From positions 291,286,966-291,350,965 of the forward strand of contig CM057009.1 in the NCBI GenBank assembly GCA_029891345.1: a stretch of DNA of 64,000 nucleotides, written 5' to 3'. Shown one piece after another: positions 10,617 to 23,452 of this stretch. The notes beneath the pieces were generated by a model. That model was not told where the DNA came from. It did not search any database and was given only the letters and a program-made list of their open reading frames with translations. The number at the start of each line of letters is the position of its first letter. Position 1 is the first letter of the stretch. Source of the DNA: Dryococelus australis (lineage: Eukaryota > Arthropoda > Insecta > Phasmatodea > Phasmatidae). The translations under genes and the position numbers were made by a program.

Positions 10617-11563
10617 GTGCACTCCAAATCGCAATCAGTGAGATTTTCACTATTTCAGTCAGTCAAAGGTATCTGACTGATTTAACAATATGCCAGATTT
10701 TCTTCGCTTATTGATTCACTGAAATTTTCCACTTTTTCATTAGTCATTTTTTTTCACTGTTTACTCAGTGGTTTATTTTAGACAGATGAATCAGTTAAAC
10801 AGCGTGTAAAAATGGCCGTCGAAAAATAAAGTTTAAAAATAGCCGTTAAACAACGTGTATCAAGTGAAATAGCAATGAATAAACTAATAAAACCAATAAA
10901 AAATTCTTTCTTCTAAAATGTGTTTCGTCTTTCAAAGCGCTATTATGTGAGGTAATAGGAACATACAGGCTTTCATTCCGTTTTTAAGTCTTTCATTTTG
11001 TTTTCATGTGATCATCACAGCGTGTTTTTTCTTTTTTTTTTTTCTTAGGTTTAAATTGCATACGAAGTGAAGAAGAGCGTGCAGCCATATATACTATTCC
11101 TTTATAACAATCCAAACGATATCAGTTAAAACAAAAACGAAAAATAAGAGCATACTATTTAAATCTTCACGCTTTCGCGGCGAAGATATAAGATATATTT
11201 TCCTTTACTTGTTTCAACTTCGCGTGGCAGCGCAGATGCTAAGGTAACGACCTAGAGCGGAAAGGTGGTTCAATGCCGGCAACCTGTGTTATTTTATTTG
11301 TTTAAATTACGGTGATTTCCGCAATATAAATACCAAACTATCGTCAATATCTTTATCTCACGTAATTATTTGACTACATTCAATTAAAACAATATTTAAT
11401 TCGCCACTGTAGTCTGCCATCACTAATTCAATCAGTGAAATTTTTCATTTAATCTATCAGTGGTTTTCCACTGATTCTAAGTGGAGCCATCTCCACTGAT
11501 TCGAGTAGTTGAATTTCACTGCGAACCAGTGATTTCCCACCGATTCGAATTTAGAGTATGAGT
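10617..11563. mobile_element. 0.95 kb inverted-repeat element with subterminal CAGTG motifs
   Basis: The left end GTGCACTCCAAATCG then CAATCAGTGAGATTTTCACT is mirrored by the right end CACTG...CCAGTGATTTCCCACCGATTCG then AATTTAGAGTATGAG. Each end carries many CACTGA/TCAGTG motifs in both orientations over 130-150 bp. Flanks GTTACCAA and GTTGCGAA agree at 6 of 8 bases. Subterminal motif clusters and an 8 bp target fit a non-autonomous hAT-type element. No transposase is visible. Confidence 0.6.
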
Positions 11564-11724
11564 GTTGCGAACTGACTTGCACTAAAGAGGTCCGACCGTA
11601 TAACCTTCCAGACGCACGCAACTTCGCTGTCCGAGAAGGTGGACGAAAATGATGTGTGTAGGCTTTTCGCTGTTAACTAACCAGTCACAGAATGCTTGAG
11701 AATACAGAAATAAAATATCGCCCT

Positions 11725-11960
11725 CGTACCACAAACTCCAGCCGCACACACCAGCAAGATGGCGTCACCGGCCAGCAACACATTTCGCAGCACGGGATAG
11801 CCAACCAGACACTTTGGCCCTTTCCATACGTTCGCGGAGCCAATCAACGCGTGGGTACATCAGTGGCGTGTCGTGTAAGCGTTGCAAGGCGTGTCGGAGC
11901 TTGCCAACATCTGTACACACTCGGCGCACGCAGCTGGAAACCCGTAACCAGAGTGGAGCC
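11725..11960 (+). repeat. REP-1 copy
   Basis: AACTCCAGCCGCACACACCA and AGCAAGATGGCGTC match the copy at 20757 (AACTCCAAACCGCACACGCC, AGCAAAATGGTGTC). Overlapping open frames on both strands are by-products of GC-rich sequence. Confidence 0.55.
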
Positions 11961-13347
11961 GGGAGAAAATCAATGTATCGCGGCCACTCGCTCACGAGAG
12001 AGCAGCGAGGCACCCGTTACACACGTCACGTGATGTCAACTGCACTAATGGCCGACGTGTGAACTAAGAAACGATTAGGTGCAGTAGAATGCAGGACACA
12101 GCTTACCTTGCAACAGTTCACCACTCGCCCATGGGGTACTGCTACGTCAAATGGGCCGTTACGACATCCCACACATCTGCGATTGTGCCTTTGAAACCGG
12201 TTACTTCAATAAAGCCTGCCATTAGTCCGCTAACTTCATCTACGAAGTAATCGAATGTCCGCGTCTTCTGGGAACTATGTTATCTACTACTGTTCGCAGG
12301 CAAAGCTAGAGCCTAGTATTGCATCTGCTGGACGTCACGACCTAGTGATGAATTGAGCCCTTTAGCTGCTCGTTATTTACTGCCAGAATATTGTGTGTGG
12401 GGCTCAGGAAATAATGTGCATTTCTATACACACGAAAATAAATAAAAATGCTGGGAACGACCTAACTATGTGGAACCGTAATACTATTATATTCTGCCCC
12501 CGCGTTTTCCAGGAACAGTAAAATAACTTTATCCTATTGTAACTGGCAGTTGGAAGTAGGATTAGCCTTCTGATGGCGAAAGTAAATTTAAAACATACAT
12601 GTGAAACAATAAAATTAAATTGCTCTTTTTTTTAATCGTGATTTGCTTAATGAACCGGTCACCAATCCAAAAGTACAAAAATATAGAAACAGCGTAAAAG
12701 TATATTTAAATATCGATACTGTGCTCCTGCAATGATCAATTAATTCTCAATTGAGTCTTGAAAGACTCCAACTGATAAACACGTACATATTTGCAATTTA
12801 TCGGGTAAAATAACTCGCAGATATAAAACTTATCGGGCTGGAAAGAAATGATGTAGAAATGTTTACGGGTAGCACAGGTCGGTAATGTTTCCTCATATGA
12901 CTATATAATATTTGAGCACTGGAAAAGCAAAATGTAGCAATGTATAAAACTGGCGAAATGAAGTCTGTACCTCAAAACATAGTAAGTTACAAAGTTTATG
13001 AAATGCTGAGTGTGCTTGTTGGCATGGCCAGCAGAAATACTTAAAATTTTATCTTCAGACCTCGCGTGTCTTCTGTGGGGAAAAGTTTGCACAAGAGAGT
13101 ATTGCAAGTACAGATACTATTTGTTCCTTAGATGAACATTACTATTTTTGTTAAAATATCACTCTCAGTTTTACTATGGACATTGGTTCTGATAGTGTGA
13201 GTCACACCGATTTTATTATAGAAAGTCTATAAGCAAGAAAAATGTAGCACATCGTATGTTGCGAATCCACATGTGCCAAAGCTAAGGACAAAATTCCAGA
13301 CATGGATAATATAAAATGCTACATTAACTGTTAATGTTTATACTATT
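11961..13347. other. unassigned
   Basis: Mostly AT-rich. No gene, tRNA or repeat copy that I can support. Confidence 0.3.
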
Positions 13348-13583
13348 TAGACTTTTCACGGTAAAATGAGAACTTTTGAGAGACTAGTTACTTTTTCCTT
13401 TCGGCCAATTTTTACCCCTTAAAAGCACTAATTTTTAGTAAATATTGCTATGTAAGTAATAACACAGTGTATATTCCACCGCACTCGGAAATTAACGCCA
13501 AAGGCTAAAACAAACTATATTTATTGGCTATTATTCCAAATGAGAGGGCTTTCAAAAGTGCTCACTTTACCGTGAATAGCCTT
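13348..13583. mobile_element. MITE mTA-1, 236 bp
   Basis: The ends TAGACTTTTCACGGTAAAATG and CACTTTACCGTGAATAGCC are slightly worn versions of the mTA inverted repeat. The interior (ATAACACAGTGTATAT, TATATTTATTGG) matches the 238 bp copies at 1518 and 31725. The TA duplication is not preserved. Confidence 0.8.
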
Positions 13584-16040
13584 TCATATTATGTAATTTA
13601 AGCAGTGCCAATTTTTACAAACCAGTTGAAAACAATGTTGCAACTGCAGAATGCCTTAGTAAGCTATTTTTTTGGTAAAATCTTTACTTTTATTGCAAAT
13701 ACTCTCTCCTGTCGTTAATATTAAATTTAAGGTGTTTATTACGACCAGACAGAAAAAATGTAAAGTGACTTCTACTCAGTTTTCTTAATCTTAATGAACT
13801 GAAAAAGCGCCGCAACCTTAAAAACACTGATTAGCCTAGAGCAGATGTCAGATGAAGCTAAGATGTGTTTGTCTGATGGGATTTGTGGTTTTAACTAGGT
13901 ACGTAAAATACATACATTACTGATCTTGGGACATGAAAAAGGGTAATTAAAGCAGTTATTATATAAGTAAAGTGAGGAGAGACTGCGAGAAAGATTGAAA
14001 AGGGACGGACAAGAACTTTTTAATTTACTGCCTTAAATAGGAAATCGTATTGACCTCACCTAACCTCTATTCAAACCTCAGATGGCTATTTCGAAAGACA
14101 AAAGTCCTCGAAATAGTATTTCAATTTATATTTAACTAAATACAAACGAAGCCCGAGTAGTCCCATCACTTACCAATTTCGACTCAGAGTTTAATTAAAT
14201 CTGCATTGGCCTGAGACATATGAATTACGTTACTGAATAACCTTTCCTATATGAAAGTTTACATTATTTCAGTTCTCTTCGTACAAAGCACAGAATTCTG
14301 TTACAAGATAGCACAAAAATTTCAAGATGCTTTGAAGCAGATCAGCAATAGATTCAAATTTAATTTATAAGAGTATTTGCAAAGTTTTGAATGGTCTTCT
14401 GCGGATTATTTCTATTCCTTTGCGTAACCATACAGACAAATCACCTGTAATAATTTTGAGTTATACGTAACAGACCTAAATACGGAATAAGCGGAGGCGC
14501 CAGTTTTTTTTTTTTTTTTTTTTTTTTTTTAGTCTCCACAACATATTATACTCCGAAACTCTTCAGTTTGGATCCACTTCCGTGAGTAATTTTTTTTTTT
14601 TTAGTTGTCACAGGTCTTAAGTGACTAACAGCGAATCATAAACGTTTATTGTCGCAGGAACGAAGTTTTTATTACACCAGTCATCTATAGACAATTCACG
14701 GTCACTTCAAACTTTTCTTAAGCCCGGCTAACGTTCTACTTCCAGGATATTCCTCCGTCCCATGCAAACAAAGCTTAAGCAATTTAAGATTTGTTATACT
14801 CATGTTGGGAAGCTCAATGCTTTTAGTTTGGCCACTAAAAATTGTCGCCACCAGGGTGCACTAGTGTCGCATGCGTACCAGATTTTCCGTATTGTATGTA
14901 AGTAAATGGGATAATTGTAATCTTCATAAAATACATACACTATTTTAAAATATTCCTGTATGTTTTGTGTTAGAAGTAAGGTAAGTAATAAACTTTGTTC
15001 TTCGCTTTAAGGTGGAAATTTAACGAAATATGTACACATGTTTAATATTCTGCTATAAAACTTGATTTAGCAAAACGTTGGCTTGCACAATTATTTTATT
15101 TATATCACATAACGGAATAAGAAAAATATTTGAGAATATGGTTACAAATATTATTTTTAGGGAATACCTGCAGAGTTTCACGAAGGAAAAGGAGAAAAGT
15201 AAAAATAACATCTATAGTTATTTGGCATTTAAATTTGTAATTTTATTTTTCCACTGAAATAAGCTCGCTTATGAACCCTGTGTAAAACACAGTTTTATTT
15301 TCACTTTTAGCCATTTGAGCACCATTGGAGAGCGCGAATAATAGTAATGAAGTAAAGTTAATACAATAACTTCATAAATCGAGTCAAACAAGAATTTTTA
15401 AACACAAGTAAATGCGACTTCTTAATTTACGGCCAGCTTAAAAGCGATCTCTTTGGGACAGCAGCGCACCGTGCAGCGCAAATTTTCCCTATCCCAAAGT
15501 CTACCATACGTATTTTTGTTTTGTTCCCAACACGATAAGAATAAATCTTAACCATGTCTAGACAATTAGAACAAAGTGTGCGGCGGTTCTCAATACCAGC
15601 ACAAACTTCCCTCCCAGTCTTCGCCTACTAGGACTATCCAGGAAGAGGACAAGAATGGGAAGCACTGATCATTAAAAACCTTTCAAAAGCAGAGTAATTT
15701 ATACTTACGTTATCTTGTTGACGAGAATTGGTAGGTGTACACACAAAATTTTAAACCACTACTTCGTTTTTGTTCTATTAAATTTTAGTCACATATTCCT
15801 TTCCTTTTGACACCTTTCGATTTACAATATACAGGTAACAATTTTATTAAGCTTATACAACTATTGGATTTTCAAATCATTCACAGCAGTTTACCTTTAA
15901 TATTCCAATAATTCTCCCAGAATGACCAATTATTACTAAACATATATAATATAAAAAAAAAATAATTATTGAAACAATTGCCTAGGCCTTTGGTCTCTAG
16001 AAGAAAGGGCTCGCAACTGCAATCCAAAATTATTCAATTT
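13584..16040. other. unassigned AT-rich DNA
   Basis: No supported gene. A short mTA-end-like stretch (GACAATTCACGGTCACTTC) lies near 14690 but has no partner. Confidence 0.3.
14504..14530. repeat. poly-T tract
   Basis: A run of 27 T; a shorter T run lies near 14590. Confidence 0.9.
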
Positions 16041-16345
16041 TCATACACAATCACCTTCACACCGTCCACATACACGTGAGCACGTGGGTATTGCCCTCAC
16101 CGTTACACCCATGGGGTGAAGGTAGTGCTCAGTCACAACACAACCATGTGCCTGAGCTGAAGGTATTGCTCTCCCCAATGCAACACAGGTGCAGCCAGTT
16201 ATAAACATGTACACGCTCACAAGTCCATACAACCAACACCCACACACACACAACCACATGCAATGAGCGGAGGGTATATGCCTCACCAATACACCATAGG
16301 GTGCAGGTAGTGCTCATGCATATTCGCCTCACCACTGTCAGAGAC
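16041..16345. repeat. degenerate tandem repeat
   Basis: Variants of AGGTATTGCTC...CACCAATACA and CATGGGGTG.AGGTAGTGCTCA recur several times, with a short CA run near 16240. The minus-strand open frames rich in Cys, Val and Trp come from this repeat and are not convincing genes. Confidence 0.5.
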
Positions 16346-17407
16346 TACTGTATGTCCCTCGCTTTATTCTGCAGAATTATTCTAAGTCCCGCTTCCCGAG
16401 TGAGAAATTAACAGAGTCCCAAATAGTACTTAACTGCTGCTTCGTTAGGCTGGCATTGCTGCAGCGCCTCCTCAGCTGCGAACCAGGGTCCTGGAGTTGG
16501 CGACAATCTCATCCTGCCCAGCCGAACCTCCAAGGCACTCGGCGACGAATCGCCTTGATCCACAAAACCACGACCCTTAGGCTCCCTCCACCCACGTCCA
16601 TTTCTCCAGAGACACGAGCCCTGGCTTCAGCTCTCTCTATAATGACCTCCTTTTAAATTAACAAATTTACAAAGAACCAATCACACATAAGTCAAGCAGG
16701 TGGCCCCTTCACACTTCGTGCTGCAACCAGATAAACAGTGATGCGCAGCGGGCACACGCGACCACAGGAGTCGATCGCACGCGAGGAAATACGGCACAGC
16801 TGGAAAAGCCACTGAAAATACAAAACTCAACACATGTGATGGAACACACTACGTCACAAGTGTGCACTTAGTGCAATAATATTTTTAAAATGATGTTTTT
16901 CTTACTATACATACCAACACGCCTATATTTTCCGGGTTTTTATTCATATTAATACTAAATTACATGTTAAAATTTATAGATGAAATATAAGAAATGTCAG
17001 TTTAACAAAAAAATATATATATTTATTTAAATATAAGTTAGAAACGCTTGTGATTCATGGCAAATTTAGAAAAAACCAAGCAAGTCATACATGGGTTGAT
17101 ATTTCAAAGGGTTGTTTCAAAAAGTGTGAATAAGCCTTGAATATATTTTAACTAGAGTCCTCGCAAAGTTATGTGACCAGCCACCAAAATAATGTTGCAA
17201 GTGTGCATGTAGCGAACTGAAGTGTATCCTCCATGCAAATATTTCAGCGAAACACAGGTGTAGCTAGGAATATGGTACTGGAGGTTAGTGTGCACACTTA
17301 GAGAATATTTTACCTTAATTAGTAATACGTTTTAATTTTTCAAGTACTTTTCCTGCTTGGTAAGAAAACCATTGGAGAATGTGGAGGAATTTCTAAATAA
17401 ATCTAAG
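16346..17407. other. unassigned
   Basis: 16440-16640 is GC-richer with no recognised domain; the rest is AT-rich. Confidence 0.3.
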
Positions 17408-17458
17408 AATAATGAAGAGTGAAGAGATTTGGGCGGTTCTTTACAGCGAGGTCATGGG
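17408..17458 (-). repeat. SINE-1 3' fragment
   Basis: GAGTGAAGAGATTTGGGCGG and CAGCGAGGTCATGGGAG match the 3' end of SINE-1 only. Confidence 0.7.
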
Positions 17459-18521
17459 AGAAAATAAATCTAAGCGCAAGAACTATATATTTACTCTGCA
17501 AATACACACATTTACACGCCGTGTTCGGCTAAGTGACGGCAATGTGTCGTTTAATGTTGCATTGGTGTGGACTCTGAAATAGACACGATTGCTCGGTGAA
17601 TTCATTGCGATCGAGCTATGAACATCAAAATAAACACATGTTTTATTTGTATGAAACATCGGCAACAAAATCAACAAACAACATTTCGCTTGCGTTCGAT
17701 ACTTGTGTTATTGTATCACTAGCGCGTGGGTCCCCTGTGTAGGAACATTCTGCTGGACATCTTCCAGCGGATGACGCAACCTACCATAACATAACTACAG
17801 TCAAATGCATACACCTACGAACACACCCTTATATCTCTAAAAGTGCTCGTCAGATTTTCAAAATAATCACATCACTGAACTCGCCTCTTAATAACACGTT
17901 ACACTATTGGGAGGAATATGTATATTCCCATTAAAAAAACAATTCGATAACGAAATCTCATAACTTAATTACATCTCCGAACAAATATAGGCGTTGTCTT
18001 ATGAGCCCCGTTGTGCCATTTACGAATTCAAAATAAAATTTTCGTTTACTTCAGTGGTTCGGAAGATATTTGGGATGAACACCTCTGCTGGATAATCATG
18101 TATATTTGTACTTTTGAGGGAAATTCGTACTCCTAAAATAACGACATCTATGCTTACCATTTTAATAACTTTCTCTTATACTTGCATACTTGCCCTCTGA
18201 CCGCAATGCCAATCAAACAAAAATTGTATTCTTCCCATCAATCTTCTTCCTCAAGGCAGTGCTTGAAATGGTAAGTAGGAGATAGTTCTTGACTGATAGT
18301 TGAGTTAGTTGTTGGGTTCTGAGTGATAAATGTATTTAAATTGTTTTTTTTTGTGTATTTATAACATTCCAATTAAAAATAACCCCTATAACTTGCATGC
18401 AACTTCCGTGATATTCGTAATGTCGACTTCAATTATTACTAGAATAAAAGGGAAAATACAAATTAAGGCACAAAATTGATAAAGTGCGCAGGATTGCAAC
18501 AGCGGCGAAGTTACTTAACGG
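17459..18521. other. unassigned
   Basis: No supported feature. Confidence 0.3.
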
Positions 18522-18786
18522 ACTGAGTGAGGAGATTTGGGCGGCTCTTAATATCGACGTCTTGAGAGCCGATGGGGTTAAGTTAAAATGAGGCGAGTAC
18601 GTAGCAGCACCGGAATGCAAGGTCAAGGGAAACGGGAGATCCCCGAGAAAACCCGCCGACCAGTGGAACCGTCCAGCACGATTCCCACATGAGAAAACCC
18701 TTGAACCTGGGGGTGACCCAGCCGGAAATCGAACCCGATTCGCCTTGGCGGGTCGCAAGTATTCTAACCACTACGCCACCGCGGCC
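18522..18786 (-). repeat. SINE-1, near full length
   Basis: This is one of the most complete copies. It has the GACTGAGTGAGGAGATTTGG tail, GGTC-like CGTCTTGAGAGCCGATGG, CCGTCCAGCACGATTCCCAC, the B box GAAATCGAACCCGATTCGCC, and the A-box edge TCTAACCACTACGCCACC ending in GCGGCC. Flanks ACTTAACGG and ACTAACGG suggest a target duplication. Confidence 0.9.
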
Positions 18787-19377
18787 AACTGAACTAACGG
18801 CAAGAAACCAGGAGATAATTTATTCTCTTGGGAACCAAAAAGCCAAATACTTAAAATTTCAATACAATTGAGATTTGAAAGGGATGATTAGGTAAGGAGT
18901 GAGAAAGATGGGATTGTTAAAAATTATAATGTAATTCTTTTCTACGTCTCCTACCATGACTGTACCGCTAAATACCAAATCCGTCTCAAGTACGTTTCCC
19001 AGTTTCTGACATTCTTAACATTAAAAACCAGGGTGGACGTAAACACAAAAATATCACGACAAATATGTTTTAGTAAGTTCATTTTATATAAAAAATATTC
19101 CGTTATTCCAAAAGTAAAACTCGTGGTATCATTTTTTGAGATAAAATAATACCCTCATTATCGGGCGTTCCTGTTGGAAAACCGCGCGCTGTGTCTCTGA
19201 TTGTGAAGTGTCAGTTGCCTCCATAATAGGTGATCTTTGCGGCCAAATTCTCTCCGATTTTATTCTTGGGGACATATAGGTAGAGCCGTGTACTAGTATT
19301 TAACAGGTAATAAAGATGCACAGATGATTCGTAATTCAGAAATATACGTTTTGTGGGTAAACTAAGAAAAATAACTA
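18787..19377. other. unassigned
   Basis: No supported feature. Confidence 0.3.
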
Positions 19378-19812
19378 CAGGCTGTTCACATTTAGCTGAG
19401 CATTTTCAAAAGCTGCTTAAGATCTACTTTACCCCACGTTCTGTATCCTTCTACCACACGCAAAACTTATATTGCCATGGGCATGACTAGGGCCACCTGG
19501 TTTTCGCGAAAAGATTTACGCGGAGGCTAGACTTAATAACCTTGTGCACACATACGTTCTTCGTTTGACTATTGGCCGCTTGTCTTTGTGTGAAGAGAGT
19601 CTGTTACAGGAGTGAGCCGATCATAATTAAGTTTCTGAGATACTGGCATTCCGTAATTTGCAAGCAGACAATTAAGACGCCTAGCAATTCAAATGATCCA
19701 ATTAGGAAAGTGGTTCTGAACTAAAGTTCATTGGAACACAATTTGGCCTGAAATATTTTCGCGAAAACCAGGTGCCTCTAGGCATGACTATTCATGCGTC
19801 AGTTAAGTAAAC
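19378..19812 (-). mobile_element. MITE mTA-2, right-truncated, hosting a hAT MITE
   Basis: It starts CAGGCTGTTCACA after a TA and carries TTGCCATGGGCATGAC. It is interrupted at 19488-19780 by a hAT MITE and resumes with TATTCATGCGTCAGTTAAGT. The far end is lost near 19812. Confidence 0.78.
19488..19780. mobile_element. hAT-like MITE, subfamily N1, 293 bp
   Basis: The ends TAGGGCCACCTGGTTTTCGC and GCGAAAACCAGGTGCCTCTA form an inverted repeat. An exact 8 bp duplication GGCATGAC lies on both sides, inside the older MITE. 8 bp duplications and TAG...CTA ends are typical of hAT elements. It carries no open frame of note. Confidence 0.9.
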
Positions 19813-20744
19813 ACTATAAATTATTTTGTGGTTTATGTGTTAATAAATAAAATACCGTATAGTAATATTGGTGTGTTTAAGAGTTTGTATCAACACTTAT
19901 ACGGAAATTGTTCGTTTAGTGTCATAACAGAAGAGTGAATGTCATTACTAAAAATGTTTCATTATAGAAGCATTATATTTCACGGTTCAGTGCCTGATTG
20001 TTAACAGATGTTCTCTAGTTGTCAATAAAACGTGAGAATGAATTCATATATAAAGCTTTGTATTAAGTTAGTTGTTAAATAAATATATGTGGGATAGTAA
20101 TTAATATGTTAAGTCCGTAATGATGGGCAAGCTAAGCTTCTATTGTCACATTTTTTAATAAACCCTCCTAAATTTTAATCAGGAAGTTATAAAAAAAAGC
20201 CAGTATGGCGGGTTACATGGCCACTTGAAGCAGAAAATCACCAACTTGATTCGTCATAAAACTAAGTATTACACCCGGAATACAAATTCAAGCTTTGGAA
20301 CTCATCTTCTTGATTCACTGCAAAGTTATCTGGGAATCTTCATGTCTTTCTGTACGGTAGCATCTACGCTGTTGACAGGAAGAGAAATTTTTCCAAAAGT
20401 TGATTACTTAAACGGGGAAAGCCTTTATTCAAAAAATAGCCGGAGCGTGAGGATGTTCACAAGCTAGCGAGGAGCAGACATTGCAGCTGCGGCGTACAGT
20501 AGAACAACGTGATGTTATTTCCCATGAAGACGGGAAGAGCCAGGGGATATGCAGGCACCTCTGGTTTCATCGCGGGAGATGAATTTCCTCCAGCGCGACA
20601 ATGCGACCGACAGTCGCTAAAAGCCCTTCCAATTCCGCATTTGATCCCGTTCCTCTAGACGGTCCTTCGTGGCTCCGTGACTAAGAATAGAGAAGGCTTG
20701 AAGGCTGTCTTCGCGCACAGAATGGTTTAAAATACATCAATGTA
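19813..20744. other. unassigned
   Basis: AT-rich to 20460, then mixed; no gene supported. Confidence 0.3.
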
Positions 20745-20900
20745 AATGCCGCCAGTACCGCGAACTCCAAACCGCACACGCCAGCAAAATGGTGTCGCAG
20801 CAACATTTTCGAAAAGTCGCTCATCAACCAGGGCCTGGTAACTTACTTTACAGCTGGAAGACCAGCCAGTAGGGAATCTTTCGCAAGCAATAGCTTATCG
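20745..20900 (+). repeat. REP-1 copy
   Basis: ACCGCGAACTCCAAACCGCA and CGCCAGCAAAATGGTGTCGC match the 11725 copy. A downstream block resembles 3120-3180. Just to the right (20890-20995) is a hairpin-forming stretch, AATAGCTTATCGGTAGG against GATTAGCGAATAGATAAGC. Confidence 0.5.
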
Positions 20901-20995
20901 GTAGGTCCATCTGCGGAAAATATTTGGCCCTACCAATCAGACACAAAGTGCGGTCCGCAGATTCGCAGAACCGATTAGCGAATAGATAAGCTTTA

Positions 20996-21365
20996 CAACC
21001 CTAACAAACGCCGCACCATTTATATTCTGTATTCATACGTATTTTGTGTTCAAACTTTCACACAGGCCGAGTTGGCGCGTTGTTGACACTGTGTCAGTTG
21101 CGCGATTACAGGAGATGTGAGGATTACTAGTGCTCTTCTAGAAGAAAAATATATATATTACTGACTTGAAATAACGAAATTTTTTTAAACATGTTTTCAC
21201 CATGTGCTATTTTCCAACTAATATTTTTGTAATACGTAGAGATTTCCAAATTTCATAACCCAATTTAGTTTATTTTTTACACGCAATATAATGTCGCAGT
21301 ATCTCCAGTCACCCTGCCAGAAAAAAGTCACAACTGTAACTTCTAAAATGCTTCATCCAGCGTGT
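20996..21365. other. unassigned
   Basis: No supported feature. Confidence 0.3.
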
Positions 21366-21587
21366 TAACAAACGGCACCTGTTTTTTGCGAAAATATTTC
21401 AGGACTACTTGTACTCTAAACACTAGAGATCAGATCCACTTTCGTGATTGGATGCTATCTTCCAGTCATCTTAGGTATCTGCCCGCGAATCACTGACATT
21501 TCGTGACAGAGTAGCGTAATTATGATTGGCCCAGTTAGGTAATAAAATATCTTCCCCGCAAAGACACGTGGCCAATAATCAAAGCTA
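21366..21587. mobile_element. hAT-like MITE N1, 5' part
   Basis: GGCACCTGTTTTTTGCGAAA and AGATCCACTTTCGTGATTGG match the N1 copy at 25891 in the same orientation. The copy is cut at its right by the N4 element at 21596; its other end is not found. Confidence 0.65.
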
Positions 21588-21595
21588 GAGAACTT

Positions 21596-21858
21596 AGAAA
21601 TATCGCGAGTTCAATGACCTGTAGGTTAGACTTCACAGCCTTATATGTTATCATACAGATATCAACAGTTTATAGGTTGATTGTTGTGGTTGTAAAAAAC
21701 GGTGGTTGGGCACACAATTTATTGCGTGATTGTTATTGGCTCATTTATCTCCAGGAGGTGTCAAACAACACGTCGACCAATTACAAACGTAATATGCCCG
21801 TACATGTGTGTGAATTCCAACTTGTCTCTCTAAAAATTGTAACTGTATTTGTCAGTAA
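21596..21858. mobile_element. hAT-like MITE, subfamily N4, about 263 bp
   Basis: TAGAGAACTTAGAAATATCGCG, then the family core (TGACCTGTAGG, GTTGATTGTTGTGGTTGTAA, ATCTCCAGGAGGTGTCAAAC) shared with 27003-27267 and 35742-36015. The right end is worn. Confidence 0.75.
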
Positions 21859-22028
21859 ATAAGTGCTAGTTATTTCATCAATTTCATAACGCTGGTATTC
21901 GAATCCGGTTCTTCCCGAATACGATGTACAGTAGCCTTAGATGATGTGGTTTACTCCTGGAGGGAAACGCGAGACAGCGTTAGGAAATCAATTATATTTC
22001 TGCATGTTCGTAAAGTATTTGTAATCAC

Positions 22029-22256
22029 TAGGGGTAGCGAAATTTCGTGAAAAGATTTTATACGTCTTAACTGTTTGCACACGGAACACGTAGTAGCCGT
22101 GACGATGTGTCCGAATTCTGAGCGGCCCGGTCAATAATGAAAACGCCTTCTCAAGCAGAGGGCAACCAAAGTCAATGGACAACCTGATGTTGGGTTCTTA
22201 TAGTATTGAAGTCTACGATGTACTTATATTTTTTTCGCGAAAAGTCACTAGCTCTA
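22029..22256. mobile_element. hAT-like MITE, subfamily N6, 228 bp
   Basis: The ends are TAGGGGTAGCGAAATTTCG and CGCGAAAAGTCACTAGCTCTA. An exact 8 bp duplication GTAATCAC flanks it (22021-22028 and 22257-22264). The interior is the inverse of the 293 bp copy at 25255. Confidence 0.9.
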
Positions 22257-22455
22257 GTAATCACACTGGACATAGTTGCGACTTCTATTTTTTTTTGCAT
22301 GGCATTTCATAGGAGTGTTTCTTATTAATTTTCAAACATTCAATTTGAAAATTCTCAATTATTTGGCAAACGGAGATTTTTCTCCGGTATATAGCCACTG
22401 ACCAGTTACTTTTATCAAATATAACGCAGCTTATTATTCGGCTCTTGGCTCATTA

Positions 22456-22696
22456 TAGAGACATAAAAAATTCGCGAGTTTAGTGACCTGCAGGATAGAC
22501 TCTACAGTCTTATGTACGAATATGGCGATATCAACTGCACATTGGTTGCCTGCTGTCAGAGTGCAAGGCGACAATCGGACACCGTTCTCCAGGAGGTATC
22601 AAACACCATGTTTCTCAATGGCTAAAGTTATATAAACGCACGTGTTTCGAATGCTAGACTGTCCCAAAATGAAGCCTCGAATTCTTCAGCTCTGTA
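22456..22696. mobile_element. hAT-like MITE, subfamily N5, 241 bp
   Basis: TAGAGACATAAAAAATTCGC at one end and CGAATTCTTCAGCTCTGTA at the other. The flanks GCTCATTA and CGTCATTA agree at 6 of 8. It is homologous to 1438-1916 and 36104-36345 and lacks the MITE found in the former. Confidence 0.82.
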
Positions 22697-22810
22697 CGTC
22701 ATTAAAGGTCTGCAATTGAGACGAGAATCTAATAAATTGTGATCCAGTCTAATAAGTGACTACGGATAAATGTGTATAAAATCTATCACGTCTTCATGTA
22801 GATGAACGAA

Positions 22811-22813
<3 letters not shown>

Positions 22814-22876
<63 letters not shown>
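22814..22876. repeat. (TC)n microsatellite
   Basis: About 31 uninterrupted TC units. Confidence 0.97.
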
Positions 22877-22881
<5 letters not shown>

Positions 22882-23452
22882 AAAATACTTATTTTCATAC
22901 TCAAACTACTGTAATGTACACTCGTGATTTTGTTTTAGTTCTGCAATGAAAGTTTTATATTTACCCAATTAATTCTTACTTGTTGTGTTTGTGTATTTTG
23001 AGTTATACAATACTTCTTAAAATGCATAACTCAGCTGTTATAAAAATATGGCCGATTGTTTATTTCAACCTGTACAATTCTTGTGTTCATAATGGAGGAC
23101 ACTTGCTCATTAATGACATTTTGGTCAGCACTATACACAACAAGGAATCAGTGGCTAGTGTTTCAAGAGTAATCATTTTAAGAAATCTGATTTTTTGAAG
23201 TTCTTGCACTCCTCTTTGGTGAATGGTTGCTAGTGACGTCAACGAACACTCAACACGTTGTTCTAGGTTGCGAGAATCACGACATACACAAGTAAAACGC
23301 ACATAAAAAATGAAACGATTTAGTTCTTAAATTAATGCGGTACGGAATGGGTTAAGTAGTGTAGAATGGTTCGTTCTGGTTCACCACCTTGCGCCATGTG
23401 TCTGACACTACTAACATGAGGTGAAATGATCATTAATCGCGTTGAACACATA
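22877..23452. other. unassigned
   Basis: No supported feature. Confidence 0.3.

Noticed and set aside
18722-18786. possible tRNA gene
   Set aside because: The A and B boxes belong to the SINE-1 head, followed by the SINE body; no acceptor stem closes. The same applies to the other SINE heads.
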